Notes under the pieces: model-generated
The model's database searches: none
What the model was told of the DNA's origin: nothing
What the model saw: only the letters and a program-made list of their open reading frames with translations
Translations under genes and position numbers: made by a program
Source: an uncultured Blautia sp.
GTDB lineage: Bacteria > Bacillota > Clostridia > Lachnospirales > Lachnospiraceae
DNA: 52,275 bases
Reading direction: 5' to 3'
NCBI GenBank assembly: GCA_900556555.1
Contig: USPF01000004.1
Span: 1-52,275 of the forward strand
Part shown: positions 27,025-37,410 of the stretch, piece by piece
How the letters are laid out: every line of letters starts with the position of its first letter
How positions within the stretch are numbered: position 1 is the first letter of the stretch

Positions 27025-27788
27025 TATTTTCCCATTCTCTGTCTGACAATCTCATAGGCCAGCACACCTGCTGCCACAGACGCATTCAAAGAGTCGATAT
27101 CACCATGCATAGGGATAGAAGCGATAAAGTCGCATTTTTCCCTTACCAGCTTAGAGACACCTTCTCCTTCATTTCCGATTACCAGGCCAATAGAGCCTTT
27201 TAAGTCTAAATCATACATCTGCGTGCCACCCATGTCTGCACATACGAACCACATTCCCTGTTTCTTCAGTTCCTCAATGGTTCTGGCAAGATTGGTGACC
27301 TTAGCCACAGGAGTATAATTCAATGCACCTGCGGAGGTTCTCGCTACCGTAGCTGTCAGTCCAACCGCACGGTTCTTTGGTATGATCACACCATGAGCTC
27401 CTGCCAGATTTGCAGTACGGATAATTGCCCCAAGATTATGGGGATCTTCAATATTATCCAGCAGCAAAATAAACGGAGGTTCTCCTTTTTCCCTGGCAGC
27501 TTCCAAGATGTCTTCCACTTCTGCATAAGTATAGGCCGCTGTCATGGCAATGACTCCCTGATGCTTTCCGGTTTCTGACATTTGATCCAGACGTTCTTTC
27601 TTCACAAATTTTACCATAGTGTCATGCTTTTTGGCTTCTCTTAAAATGGTTCTTACCGGTCCATCCTCGCACCGCTCCAGTACAAACAATTTATCCACTG
27701 CTTTCCCGGAACGAAAAGCCTCCAGCACTGCATTTCTGCCTTCCACCTTTGTTTCCTGGAATTTATTTTCCTGGATTGTTTTCTCCAT
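27024..27788 (-). CDS. rlmB: 23S rRNA (guanosine-2'-O-)-methyltransferase RlmB (SpoU family)
   Basis: 254 residues with an N-terminal substrate-binding domain (about 15-95) and a SPOUT domain with its three motifs: DNIEDPHNLGAIIRTA, VIGNEGEGVS and IPMHGDIDSLNASVAAGVL. It methylates the ribose of a 23S rRNA guanosine. The start overlaps the mrnC end by 26 nt and has an AGAGGT site. Confidence 0.93.
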   Translation of the reverse strand: MEKTIQENKFQETKVEGRNAVLEAFRSGKAVDKLFVLERCEDGPVRTILREAKKHDTMVKFVKKERLDQMSETGKHQGVIAMTAAYTYAEVEDILEAAREKGEPPFILLLDNIEDPHNLGAIIRTANLAGAHGVIIPKNRAVGLTATVARTSAGALNYTPVAKVTNLARTIEELKKQGMWFVCADMGGTQMYDLDLKGSIGLVIGNEGEGVSKLVREKCDFIASIPMHGDIDSLNASVAAGVLAYEIVRQRMGK

Positions 27789-28212
27789 CCTGCTCTACCT
27801 CTCTTATTCCTGTTTTCATCAGTTCCAGCATCCGCTCCCACTGTTCTGTGAGATACAGATATCCCATAAGCGCCTCAAACCCTGTTGCCCTGCGGTAATC
27901 TGACATGGTTGCATTTTTTGCCATAGTAGCCGCTTTGGCATTTCTTCCCCGTTTAAATACACCCATCTCTTCTTCTGTAAGGTAAGGTTTTAATTTCTCG
28001 ATCATTGCAGACTGGGCGGAAGCCTTCACCAGCCTGCTTGCTCTTTTGTGCAGTTTATTTACCTGAGTATTCCCTTTTTCCACCAGAATCGTACGGATAA
28101 CCAGCTCATAAATAGCATCCCCGATATAAGCCAGTGTAAGGGGGGAATAAGTCCTGATATCCTGATATTCCAGTTCAAAGGTTTCTTTTAAATATCCTAA
28201 GCCCTTTTCCAT
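27763..28212 (-). CDS. mrnC: Mini-ribonuclease III
   Basis: 149 residues made only of an RNase III catalytic domain, with [19 protein letters not shown] (catalytic Asp) and [12 protein letters not shown] (second acidic motif), and no double-stranded RNA-binding domain. It trims 23S rRNA ends. It sits between cysS and rlmB and overlaps both, as is common in Firmicutes. Confidence 0.95.
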   Translation of the reverse strand: MEKGLGYLKETFELEYQDIRTYSPLTLAYIGDAIYELVIRTILVEKGNTQVNKLHKRASRLVKASAQSAMIEKLKPYLTEEEMGVFKRGRNAKAATMAKNATMSDYRRATGFEALMGYLYLTEQWERMLELMKTGIREVEQDGENNPGK

Positions 28213-29603
28213 TGTACACCCTCTCTTGTGTCTTTCAGGATAATGCCCATGGCCGCCAGCTCATCACGGATTTCATCTGCACGCTTGAAGTTTTTCTCTT
28301 TTCTCGCTGCCTGGCGTTCTGCAATCAGTCTTTCAATGTCTTCATCCAGAACCTCAGCCTCTTTGTTTACCAGAAGTCCCATAACATCACTTAAATGCAC
28401 GATGGTATCCAGAAGATAAGTTACAAATGCTTCTGTGCTTTCCCCGTCTGCTTTTGTGTTTGCAAATTTAACCAGCTCGAAAATAGCAGCAATGGCATCA
28501 GCGGTATTAAAGTCATCTTCCATAGCTTCTTCGTATTTTTTCACGAATCCCTGTACTTCTTCTTTGAACTTCTGTTCTGTCTCTGTCATTTCTGTCTTCG
28601 GTGCAGTTTCCAGAAGATGTTTTAACTGCTCTACGCAGGTAATGATTCTGTCCAGAGCATTCTTAGACGCTTCCATTAATTCTGCACTGAAGTTTAATGG
28701 ACTTCTATAATGTGCATTCAGCATAAAGAAACGAAGTAACTGAAGGTCATATTTTTCTCCGATCTCTCTTACTGTAAAGAAGTTTCCAAGAGATTTTGAC
28801 ATTTTCCGGTTGTCAATATTTAAAAATGCATTGTGCATCCAGTATCTTGCGAATTGTTTTCCATTGCAGCACTCAGACTGGGCAATTTCATTTTCGTGAT
28901 GTGGGAATATCAAATCTTCACCGCCTGCATGAATATCGATTTCCTCTCCCAGATATTTTTTGGACATAACAGAGCATTCAATATGCCATCCTGGACGGCC
29001 TTCACTCCATGGAGATACCCAGAATGGTTCTCCTTCTTTTTTCGGTTTCCAGAGAACGAAATCCAATGGATCTTCTTTCTGGTCTTCTCCTGACACCTGC
29101 AAAGCACGGAAACCGGACTGCAGGTCTTCCAGATTCTTATGAGACAGTTTTCCGTATTCCTTGAAATTTTTCACACGGAAATATACGGTTCCGTTTACTT
29201 CATATGCGAAACCTTTGTCTATTAAAGTCTGAATCATATCAATCATACCGTCAATTTCCTGTGTAGCCAGTGGATGTGTGGTAGCTTCTTTTACATTCAT
29301 GTCTGCCATATCTTTTTTGCATTCTTTGATGTAACGGGAAGAAATCTCATCTGAACTTACACCCTCTTCCACTGCTTTTGCAATGATTTTATCATCCACA
29401 TCTGTGAAGTTGGACACATAGTTTACCTCATATCCTTTGTATTCCATGTAGCGGCGGACTGTGTCAAACACGATCATAGGTCTTGCATTTCCAATGTGAA
29501 TAAAATTGTAGACCGTAGGTCCGCAAACATACATTTTTACTTTTCCTTCTTCTAAAGGAATGAATTCTTCTTTTCTTTTTGTCAAGGTGTTATAAATTTT
29601 CAT
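28197..29603 (-). CDS. cysS: Cysteinyl-tRNA synthetase
   Basis: 468 residues of class I synthetase, with [14 protein letters not shown] (HIGH) near residue 35 and [11 protein letters not shown] (KMSKS) near 268, and zinc-site residues CGPTVYN, SECCNG and HHENEIAQ. It charges tRNA-Cys. It overlaps cysE by 14 nt, so it shares the T-box-controlled transcript and rises when charged tRNA-Cys is scarce. Confidence 0.97.
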   Translation of the reverse strand: MKIYNTLTKRKEEFIPLEEGKVKMYVCGPTVYNFIHIGNARPMIVFDTVRRYMEYKGYEVNYVSNFTDVDDKIIAKAVEEGVSSDEISSRYIKECKKDMADMNVKEATTHPLATQEIDGMIDMIQTLIDKGFAYEVNGTVYFRVKNFKEYGKLSHKNLEDLQSGFRALQVSGEDQKEDPLDFVLWKPKKEGEPFWVSPWSEGRPGWHIECSVMSKKYLGEEIDIHAGGEDLIFPHHENEIAQSECCNGKQFARYWMHNAFLNIDNRKMSKSLGNFFTVREIGEKYDLQLLRFFMLNAHYRSPLNFSAELMEASKNALDRIITCVEQLKHLLETAPKTEMTETEQKFKEEVQGFVKKYEEAMEDDFNTADAIAAIFELVKFANTKADGESTEAFVTYLLDTIVHLSDVMGLLVNKEAEVLDEDIERLIAERQAARKEKNFKRADEIRDELAAMGIILKDTREGVQWKRA

Positions 29604-30330
29604 CTTCTCTTTGCTCCTTTTTCATATTCTGTTCTGCAAGTTCTCTTGCCCTGCGGCATTTTGCTTCTCTTTCCTGCATATCCTTTAACTCATAATTCAT
29701 CTTCTGAAGTTCTGAGCGAAGCTGTTCATTTTCTCTCTGGAGATAATGAATATCATCCAGTGTCGGATCCGGCAGATGTACCTGATCCATATCCACTCTT
29801 GGCACCTTCTGGTTTTCCTTTTTCACCACTCGGCCCGGAACACCGACCACCGTACAATTAGGAGGAACCTCCTCCAGCACCACGCTTCCGGCACCAATCT
29901 TGGAATTTTCTCCAATGGTAAAAGAACCAAGAATCTTTGCTCCTGCACTGACCATGACATTGTCCTTCAAAGTCGGATGACGCTTTCCTGTCTCCTTTCC
30001 GGTTCCGCCTAAGGTCACACCCTGATACAGAGTGACATTATCTCCGATAATGGTGGTTTCCCCGATAATTACACCCGAACCATGGTCAATAAACAACCCT
30101 TTTCCTATGGTCGCCCCCGGATGAATCTCAATTCCTGTTTTTCTGGCAGCTCTCTGGGAAATCCACCGTGCAAGAAAATAGTGGCCTTTTTCATATAATT
30201 TATGTGCTTTTCTGTATTGTATCATAACACGAAAGCTGGGGTACAGCAAAACTTCTAATGGAGTCTTGATTGCCGGGTCCCGCTCCTGAATCACCTGAAA
30301 CTCTTCCTTAATATGAGCAATAAATCCCAT
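29590..30330 (-). CDS. cysE: Serine O-acetyltransferase
   Basis: 246 residues: an N-terminal helical part, then the left-handed beta helix of hexapeptide acyltransferases with [19 protein letters not shown] and the active-site DHG/HP region, and a C-terminal coiled coil (about 190-246) rich in Glu, Gln and Arg. It makes O-acetylserine, the cysteine precursor. The long coiled-coil tail is unusual next to the short E. coli type. The ATG at 30330 is preceded by AAAGGAAG; a longer frame from 30381 would start in the T-box terminator. Confidence 0.95.
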   Translation of the reverse strand: MGFIAHIKEEFQVIQERDPAIKTPLEVLLYPSFRVMIQYRKAHKLYEKGHYFLARWISQRAARKTGIEIHPGATIGKGLFIDHGSGVIIGETTIIGDNVTLYQGVTLGGTGKETGKRHPTLKDNVMVSAGAKILGSFTIGENSKIGAGSVVLEEVPPNCTVVGVPGRVVKKENQKVPRVDMDQVHLPDPTLDDIHYLQRENEQLRSELQKMNYELKDMQEREAKCRRARELAEQNMKKEQREDENL

Positions 30331-30344
30331 GTCACACTTCCTTT

Positions 30345-30640
30345 CTACTGATTCTTCAAAAGAAAAACCTCTATGCTGCATTTCTACAACATAGAGGCGA
30401 AATAATTCCGTGGTTCCACTCTACTTGAAAGCATAACTATGCTTTCCACTCATTTCCCATAACGCTGGTTCTGCGTATCCGGCTATACCTGATATCTGCA
30501 TAAGAATCAAATAGTCACCGAATCAGCTCCCGGATGCACCTTCTCAGATTTCTTTTGAGACAGCTTTCAGCCGGTGACTGTCCCTCTCTGAAAAAGAAAA
30601 ACTCTGATACTCTTTCCGTTCTTCGCTTTTTCTTATCTCT
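30345..30640 (-). promoter_or_regulatory. T-box riboswitch leader of cysE-cysS
   Basis: On the minus strand the T-box sequence GAGTGGAACCACGG lies at about 30423-30407. It is followed by a terminator (30399-30362: CCTCTATG paired with CATAGAGG, then T residues). Upstream, AGTCACCG (30579-30572) pairs with CGGTGACT (30520-30513) to close a stem I, with a GGTGCATCCGGGAG loop inside as in other T-boxes. A UGC triplet at 30500-30498 could be the Cys specifier, but I could not fold the loop with certainty. Known T-boxes of this kind read uncharged tRNA-Cys and let transcription continue. Confidence 0.88.
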
Positions 30641-30644
30641 TCTT

Positions 30645-30673
30645 AGTTTATTCATAAATGAGGGATTTGTCAA
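30645..30673 (-). promoter_or_regulatory. Promoter of the T-box-cysE-cysS transcript
   Basis: Minus-strand TTGACA (30673-30668), 17-nt spacer and TAAACT (30650-30645). The -35 box and most of the spacer are inside the last codons of the MATE gene. Starting here gives a leader of about 300 nt. Confidence 0.65.
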
Positions 30674-31997
30674 TGTATATTTTTTTCTCTTTGCAATAAA
30701 CATATACCATCAAAGCCGAGGAAAGAATTGCTACTGCCAGCCTGCCCGTCATATTGCTGATCCATATAGCGTTGGTTCCCAAAATTTCTGCCAGTATCCA
30801 TGCAAGTCCTATATTCAAAACCAGAAATACCAAGGTTGTCATAAGAAACAGTTTCATTCTTCCAAATCCCCGGAGTAGGCTTTCCATTAAATATTCCACT
30901 CCTGTGAGCAGGTAAGCCAAAACAGAATAGGACAAATAATGACAGGCAAAAAGAAATCCTTCCGGACATTCTGCTTCTTTCAGAAACAGAGACACCACAC
31001 TTCCGGGCTTCCATAGGAAAACTGCATCCATAATCACAATGTAACCAATAGTCAGAACCATAACAAACCTTGTAGCTTCTCCAATTCGCTTATACTGCAT
31101 AGCACCACGATTGGCTGAGCCAAACACAGACAAACTCTGGGCAAGGCCAATCACCGGCATCAGTCCAAAAGAAGTAACTCCCTGCACCACCACATAACCA
31201 TTGGAAATCTCTGTCCCAAAAGAATTAATAAGCGTCTGCATCAAGGCTCCGCCAAAAGTAAGGGCAAACTGCTGAAACATAGACGGAATGGAAATTCCCA
31301 GAATTCTCATGAGAAGACCCTTGGACACTGGTTCCTGATCTTCTGGAAGCGTCTTCAATCTTTTTCTTAAAATATATCCACTTCCCGTCATTCCTGCCAT
31401 CTGAGCAATTACACTTGCAAGGGCTGCACCCTCTGTTCCCATACCCCAAAAGCGTATGAAGCAGTAATCCAGAACAATATTTATCACACTGCTGGCTGCG
31501 GAAAGAATCAGAATGCTTTTTGAATCTCCCATAGCCAAAATTGCGGAATTACTGATAGATTGAAGAAACAGAAAAAGAATCCCTGCCATATAAAGGACAA
31601 AATAACGCCCAGTTGCCGCATAGAGTTCTTCTGGAAGTCGAATTGCAGAAAAAATTTCATTTCTAAAAAAAATCGCCCCAGTGCTGATGAGCACTGCTGT
31701 AAAAGTACTGAAAATCAGCATCTGGCACACACCTTTTTTTATCACACCATAATTTTTCCGTCCCACGGCTTCAGAAAAAAGCATCTGTCCTCCCAATTCA
31801 AAACCACCGCACACAATCGTAGTGATATTGATAATAGTACCTGCATTCCCAACTGCAGATAGCATATCTGCTCCTAGCAATCTGCCAACAATCAACGTAT
31901 CACATATATTGTAAAACTGCTGGGTCAGAAGGCTGAGAATCATCGGTATGGAAAATACAACGAGACTTTTTTTACAGGAATCTTTTAACATATCCAT
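30648..31997 (-). CDS. MATE family efflux transporter
   Basis: 449 residues and about twelve membrane segments; begins MDMLKDSCKKSLVVFSIPMILSLLTQQFYNICDTLIVGRLLG, a MATE-type first helix. It would export drugs or toxic compounds. It is divergent from a MerR-type regulator and its promoter has the 19-nt spacing used by MerR activators, so inducible expression by that neighbour is likely. It differs clearly from the MATE protein at 20.6 kb, so it is not a recent duplicate. Confidence 0.93.
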   Translation of the reverse strand: MDMLKDSCKKSLVVFSIPMILSLLTQQFYNICDTLIVGRLLGADMLSAVGNAGTIINITTIVCGGFELGGQMLFSEAVGRKNYGVIKKGVCQMLIFSTFTAVLISTGAIFFRNEIFSAIRLPEELYAATGRYFVLYMAGILFLFLQSISNSAILAMGDSKSILILSAASSVINIVLDYCFIRFWGMGTEGAALASVIAQMAGMTGSGYILRKRLKTLPEDQEPVSKGLLMRILGISIPSMFQQFALTFGGALMQTLINSFGTEISNGYVVVQGVTSFGLMPVIGLAQSLSVFGSANRGAMQYKRIGEATRFVMVLTIGYIVIMDAVFLWKPGSVVSLFLKEAECPEGFLFACHYLSYSVLAYLLTGVEYLMESLLRGFGRMKLFLMTTLVFLVLNIGLAWILAEILGTNAIWISNMTGRLAVAILSSALMVYVYCKEKKIYIDKSLIYE

Positions 31998-32029
31998 TTA
32001 CAAAACCTCCTTATTCTTGTATAATCCGC

Positions 32030-32060
32030 ATTATAAAGTATAACGTTAGGGAATAGTCAA
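32030..32060 (-). promoter_or_regulatory. MerR-type promoter of the MATE gene (19-nt spacer)
   Basis: Minus-strand TTGACT (32060-32055) and TATAAT (32035-32030) are 19 nt apart, and the spacer holds the palindrome TAACGTTA. Over-long spacers with a central dyad are the hallmark of promoters untwisted by MerR-family activators. Confidence 0.85.
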
Positions 32061-32073
32061 GAGGAATATTTCT

Positions 32074-32823
32074 ATGAACAAAGATGGGTTAATGACAACT
32101 GCAGAATTTGCCAAACTGTGCCATGTTGAAAAACGCACACTATTTTTTTACGATGAAATCGGTTTACTGAAACCGGAACGTGTTTTAGAGAATCACTACC
32201 GGCTCTACGGAATGAATCAATATCGAAAAATGGATATGTTAAAGGCACTCCAATCCACTGGAATGTCCCTGGAAGAAATTAAAACTCTTATGAATTCCAA
32301 TGACCGTAAGGAAACTCTACATGCGTACCGCACGCAGACACAGCAATTAAAAGAAAAAATTGTGGCAATGCAGGACACCTTATCCTACCTGGATGAACTG
32401 ACAGCATTAATGGATTCCTGGAACACACATGGAGAAAATGTATTGTTCCAGCGGAAAGATAAAGGAAGCTGGCTTCATACGGTTCCTATTCCCCAGCCAG
32501 GAACACCTCTGCAGGTAGATTACCTCACCTATGGTTATCATCTGGGTGTAATCAGCAATGATGCAGAACACATTCAGCCGGATTGCTTGTTCCGCAAAGT
32601 AAAACAGAATGCAGGAAATGCCCGGATGGAAGCCGGTCTGTATGCTGTCATGTTTCAGCGTACACAGGACAATAGAATCGGTACGTCTGCCCAGCACTTC
32701 ACAACCTCTATAAAGGCTTCTGGGACGAACTACAAACCACCTGTCTATATCTCACAGGTATGGCAGGATTGGACTCTTCAGACAAAAGAAACGGTATTGT
32801 GCTTTGAAATCCAAATTTTGTAA
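32074..32823 (+). CDS. MerR family regulator with effector-binding domain
   Basis: 249 residues. Residues 6-75 are a MerR winged helix (TTAEFAKLCHVEKRTLFFYDEIGLLKP), then a coiled-coil dimer helix (about 80-120), and a C-terminal half resembling GyrI-like drug-binding domains (BmrR type). It probably senses a compound and switches on the divergent MATE pump. A GAGG site precedes the ATG. Confidence 0.88.
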   Translation: MNKDGLMTTAEFAKLCHVEKRTLFFYDEIGLLKPERVLENHYRLYGMNQYRKMDMLKALQSTGMSLEEIKTLMNSNDRKETLHAYRTQTQQLKEKIVAMQDTLSYLDELTALMDSWNTHGENVLFQRKDKGSWLHTVPIPQPGTPLQVDYLTYGYHLGVISNDAEHIQPDCLFRKVKQNAGNARMEAGLYAVMFQRTQDNRIGTSAQHFTTSIKASGTNYKPPVYISQVWQDWTLQTKETVLCFEIQIL

Positions 32824-32865
32824 ACTCAGACTTCTCACACCGTTTGGTGTGCTACACCTTGAAAA

Positions 32866-32976
32866 ATCAATGCTTTCATCCGAAAAAAGTTGTGCCGGCA
32901 TCGGTAGAAAGCATTGATAGCGTTTGGAATTTTATCGGCCAGACTATAATTATATTATGGTAGACCAAATTCCAAA
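32866..32976. repeat. Two nested-type inverted repeats downstream of merR
   Basis: ATCAATGCTTTC (32866-32877) and GAAAGCATTGAT (32907-32918) are perfect 12-bp arms with a 29-nt loop. TTTGGAATTT (32923-32932) and AAATTCCAAA (32967-32976) are perfect 10-bp arms with a 34-nt loop. They may form RNA structures ending merR, or mark a small degenerate mobile element. No T run follows the first stem. Confidence 0.6.
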
Positions 32977-32984
32977 ATTTCAGC

Positions 32985-33095
32985 AGCCTATTTGTCTTCA
33001 AAATAAGTAGGTGTAATTTCAGAATTAATTAAAGCCCACCTATTCGTGCCTGTGAAAAGGTAGGCTAAAAATCACAAAACAAGATTTTCAACCGA
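32985..33095. repeat. Second, shorter copy of the 52-nt TAGG/CCTA array
   Basis: AGCCTAT at 32985, GTAGG at 33007, a CCTAT element at 33039 and GTAGGCT at 33060 keep the geometry of the 370-667 array: CCTA to TAGG 21 nt, TAGG to CCTA 31 nt, and a 16-nt gap where the orientation flips. A last, imperfect element CCGAA at 33092 fits the same spacing. The 32824-33232 stretch has no gene. Confidence 0.75.
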
Positions 33096-33232
33096 AAGAA
33101 TATTGGAACAGGAGGCATCTGCTGCTGCAATGCTGTTTTATAAGTTGAAATATTATTTTTTCAAGATATGAGTCCAATTTTTCATGCTAACACCTCCGAA
33201 CATTTCATTTTTTTACTCTGTATCACGAAACT

Positions 33233-33427
33233 TCAGCCTTGCAAAATAACACTCATAAACATAACAATCATAATCAGCAATATTATTACCCCTAAAATCA
33301 ATGAAACAACCGCTGCTGCTTTTACTAATTTGGGATTTATATTTATAGCAAAATGTTTTCTAATGTATCGAAAGCTAAAATAATTAGTAAGAATAAGAAA
33401 AATTTTTCCGTATAAATCCCTCCTCAT
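33233..33427 (-). CDS. Possible small membrane protein
   Basis: 64 residues from an ATG at 33427 (or 66 from a TTG at 33433, which sits better behind AGGAGAAGG). The N-terminal half is basic (Arg, Lys, Tyr), and about residues 37-62 form one clear membrane helix. No known family is recognised. The opposite strand has a 71-codon frame that looks like its shadow. Moderate support only: ribosome site and topology. Confidence 0.4.
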   Translation of the reverse strand: MRRDLYGKIFLILTNYFSFRYIRKHFAININPKLVKAAAVVSLILGVIILLIMIVMFMSVILQG

Positions 33428-33555
33428 CTTCAAATAGATCCTTCTCCTGAAAAGTTGTGTTTTCCCTATGTTCTACATTTCTAACTTCATCTTATCACAT
33501 TGTTCTAGTTCATCACAGCTTAAATTTACATTCTCCAAAAAAACAATGTAAACAC

Positions 33556-33594
33556 AAAAACTCCCACAGAAATTTATAACAATCTCTGTGGGAG
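33556..33594 (-). terminator. gdhA terminator
   Basis: CTCCCACAGA and TCTGTGGGAG pair around a 14-nt AT-rich loop, followed by T residues on the minus strand. Confidence 0.9.
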
Positions 33595-33616
33595 CACTTT
33601 TCTTTTATTCTATTTT

Positions 33617-34972
<1,356 letters not shown>

Positions 34973-35008
34973 TTATTTTAAAGAATTCATTTCCTTTTCA
35001 TGGTTTGT

Positions 35009-35037
35009 ATTATAAAACCATCTTTTCTATTTTGCAA
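35009..35037 (-). promoter_or_regulatory. gdhA promoter
   Basis: Minus-strand TTGCAA (35037-35032), 17-nt spacer and a perfect TATAAT (35014-35009). The leader is about 50 nt long. Confidence 0.75.
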
Positions 35038-35160
35038 GTTTATTTTTTATTTCCTGCATATTTTTTGATTATATCTGATATTCCTCATTTTTATGGATAT
35101 CTTTTGAAGCTTTTATTTCTATCTACTTCATTTGCTCTTTCACAATAAAGTAATCTCTCA

Positions 35161-36714
35161 CTAAATCCTGGTGGTCCAGGAAGTACAGTCCCACACCTGG
35201 GTAGCCAGGCCTTCATAGAACTCCGGCTCATGGCATACCATCAGAATGGTTCCTTTATATTCCTGTAAAGCTCTCTTTAACTCTTCTTTTGCTTCCACAT
35301 CCAGATGGTTCGTAGGCTCGTCTAAAATCAACACATTGGTCTCTGTATTGATAATCTTACATAGCCTTACCTTTGCCTGCTCTCCTCCGCTTAACACACG
35401 TACCAGACTTTCAATATGTTTGGTAGTGAGACCGCATTTTGCCAGAGCAGCCCGCACCTCATACTGGGTATAAGATGGGAACACATCCCAGATTTCCTGA
35501 ATACAGGTATTTTTATTTCCCGGTGCCATTTCCTGTTCAAAATAGCCGATTTCCAGATAATCTCCCAACTGTACTTTTCCGGAAATCGGAGGAATCAATC
35601 CTAAAATACTCTTCAGCAGTGTGGTTTTTCCGATTCCGTTTGCCCCGGTAAGGACAATCTTGTCTCCACGCTCCACACGAAACGCCAGCGGCTTTGACAG
35701 AGGTTCCTCATAACCGATGACCAGATCTTCTGTTTCCACCACAAAACGGCTTGGTGTTCTGGCTGTCTTAAAATGAAATTCCGGCTTTGGTTTCTCTTTA
35801 GCCAGTTCAATCACATCCATCTTATCCAGCTTTTTCTGCCTGGACATAGCCATATTCCTGGTAGCTACTCTTGCTTTATTTCTTGCCACAAAATCTTTTA
35901 ATTCACTGATTTCCTGCTGCTGCCGGTTATATGCCGCCTCCAGCTGGGCTTTCTTCACTGCATAAACTTCCTGGAAATGATCATAATCCCCTACATACCG
36001 GTTCAGTTCCTGATTATCCATATGATAGATCAGGTTTACCACACTGTTCAGGAATGGAATATCATGGGAAATCAGAATGAAGGCATTCTCATATTCCTGA
36101 AGATATCGTTTCAGCCATTCGATATGCTCCACATCCAGATAGTTGGTGGGCTCGTCTAAAAGCAAAATATCCGGCTTTTCCAGAAGCAGCTTTCCAAGAA
36201 GGATTTTGGTTCTCTGACCGCCGCTTAAATCCGTCACATCTTTATCCAGTCCGATTGCTGTAAGCCCCAGGGCTCTTGCTACTTCCTCCACCTTGGAATC
36301 AATGATATAGAAATCATGAACTGTGAGCATATCCTGAATGGTTCCCAGTTCTTCCATCATGTTTTCCAGTTCCTCCGGAGACGCCTCCCCCATACGGTCA
36401 CAGATGGCGTTCATCTGCTCCTCCATCTCAAAAAGCCATGCAAAGGCAGATTTCAGCACATCCCGGATGGTCATCCCTTTTTCCAGAACCGTATGCTGAT
36501 CCAGGTAGCCGACTCTCACATTTTTTGCCCATTCGATTTTCCCTTCATCTGGCATCAGCTTTCCGGTAATAATATTCATAAACGTAGATTTTCCTTCACC
36601 GTTAGCACCTACCAGCCCGATATGTTCTCCCTTCAGCAGACGGAAAGACACATCCTGGAAGATTGCCCGGTCTCCAAAACCGTGGGAAAGGTTCTGCACA
36701 TTTAATATACTCAT
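35161..36714 (-). CDS. ABC-F family ATP-binding protein
   Basis: 517 residues with two ABC ATPase domains and no membrane segments. Domain 1 has GANGEGKST (Walker A), LSGGQRTKI and LLLDEPTNYLD; domain 2 has GANGIGKTT, LSGGEQAKV and LILDEPTNHLD. A charged linker joins them (about 240-320). ABC-F proteins act on the ribosome, as translation factors or antibiotic-protection proteins. This one resembles the YbiT/YkpA-like housekeeping group more than resistance types, but that cannot be settled by eye. Confidence 0.93.
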   Translation of the reverse strand: MSILNVQNLSHGFGDRAIFQDVSFRLLKGEHIGLVGANGEGKSTFMNIITGKLMPDEGKIEWAKNVRVGYLDQHTVLEKGMTIRDVLKSAFAWLFEMEEQMNAICDRMGEASPEELENMMEELGTIQDMLTVHDFYIIDSKVEEVARALGLTAIGLDKDVTDLSGGQRTKILLGKLLLEKPDILLLDEPTNYLDVEHIEWLKRYLQEYENAFILISHDIPFLNSVVNLIYHMDNQELNRYVGDYDHFQEVYAVKKAQLEAAYNRQQQEISELKDFVARNKARVATRNMAMSRQKKLDKMDVIELAKEKPKPEFHFKTARTPSRFVVETEDLVIGYEEPLSKPLAFRVERGDKIVLTGANGIGKTTLLKSILGLIPPISGKVQLGDYLEIGYFEQEMAPGNKNTCIQEIWDVFPSYTQYEVRAALAKCGLTTKHIESLVRVLSGGEQAKVRLCKIINTETNVLILDEPTNHLDVEAKEELKRALQEYKGTILMVCHEPEFYEGLATQVWDCTSWTTRI

Positions 36715-36760
36715 GTTTATTTCTCCTTATTCTTTCTGTTGTTTCACAAACCTGTCTTTC

Positions 36761-36789
36761 ATTATAGCCTTGCCGGAAAAGAAAAGCAA
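36761..36789 (-). promoter_or_regulatory. Promoter of the ABC-F gene
   Basis: Minus-strand TTGCTT (36789-36784), 17-nt spacer and TATAAT (36766-36761). The -35 box lies in the tail of the ispF terminator. Confidence 0.65.
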
Positions 36790-36790
36790 G

Positions 36791-36826
36791 AAAACCGGCT
36801 CTCTTTTCCACGAGAAACCGGTTTTT
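36791..36826 (-). terminator. ispF terminator
   Basis: AAAACCGG and CCGGTTTT, with inner CTC/GAG pairs, form a stem on the minus strand, followed by a T-rich tail, 27 nt after the ispF stop. Confidence 0.8.
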
Positions 36827-36852
36827 CCAACATTTATCTTTCTATTCTCTGC

Positions 36853-37386
36853 TTACTTTCCGCAGCAGCCTGAGCAGGCTTGCGGCATTCTGTCATCCAT
36901 AGCAAAATCCTGCACGTGGGTCAGTGCACAGATGGCCTGGGAGGAGATTCCCTCCATACTTCCGGTAAATCCAAGCCCTTCCTCTGTAGTTGCCTTAATA
37001 TTTACCTGATTCACATCCAGATGCAATGCCTCTGCGACATTTTCGATCATGGTGTCAATATAAGGGAGAAGCTTCGGCTTCTGGGCAATGATCGTTGCGT
37101 CAATATTATTGATCACATACATATTCTCTTCCAGAAGCTTTCCCACATGTTTCAAAAGCTTAATACTGGAAATTCCTTTGTACTGAGGGTCTGTGTCCGG
37201 AAAATGTCTTCCGATATCACGAAGAGCCGCTGCCCCCAATAGAGCATCCATAATGGCATGAACCACCACATCTGCATCTGAATGTCCCAAAAGACCTTTG
37301 TCCCATGGAATCTTCACGCCTCCTAAAATCAAGTCTCTGCCTTCTGTTAATTTGTGTACATCATATCCCATTCCTACCCGGATCAT
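36853..37386 (-). CDS. ispF: 2-C-methyl-D-erythritol 2,4-cyclodiphosphate synthase
   Basis: 177 residues with the metal-binding GYDVHKL (Asp8, His10), [27 protein letters not shown] and [12 protein letters not shown] motifs. It acts in the MEP pathway for isoprenoid precursors. The C-terminus carries an extra Cys-rich tail of about 18 residues (ending ACSGCCGK) beyond the usual end near residue 159; its role is unknown. Confidence 0.96.
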   Translation of the reverse strand: MIRVGMGYDVHKLTEGRDLILGGVKIPWDKGLLGHSDADVVVHAIMDALLGAAALRDIGRHFPDTDPQYKGISSIKLLKHVGKLLEENMYVINNIDATIIAQKPKLLPYIDTMIENVAEALHLDVNQVNIKATTEEGLGFTGSMEGISSQAICALTHVQDFAMDDRMPQACSGCCGK

Positions 37387-37410
37387 CTGCTTACTCCCTT
37401 CCCTGTTGTC

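Noticed and set aside
20626..31997. Recent duplication of the two MATE genes
   Set aside because: The proteins differ along their whole length and have different partners and control regions.
33168..33383. A 71-codon plus-strand frame opposite the small membrane protein
   Set aside because: It has no clear ribosome site, and its hydrophobic stretch mirrors the minus-strand frame.
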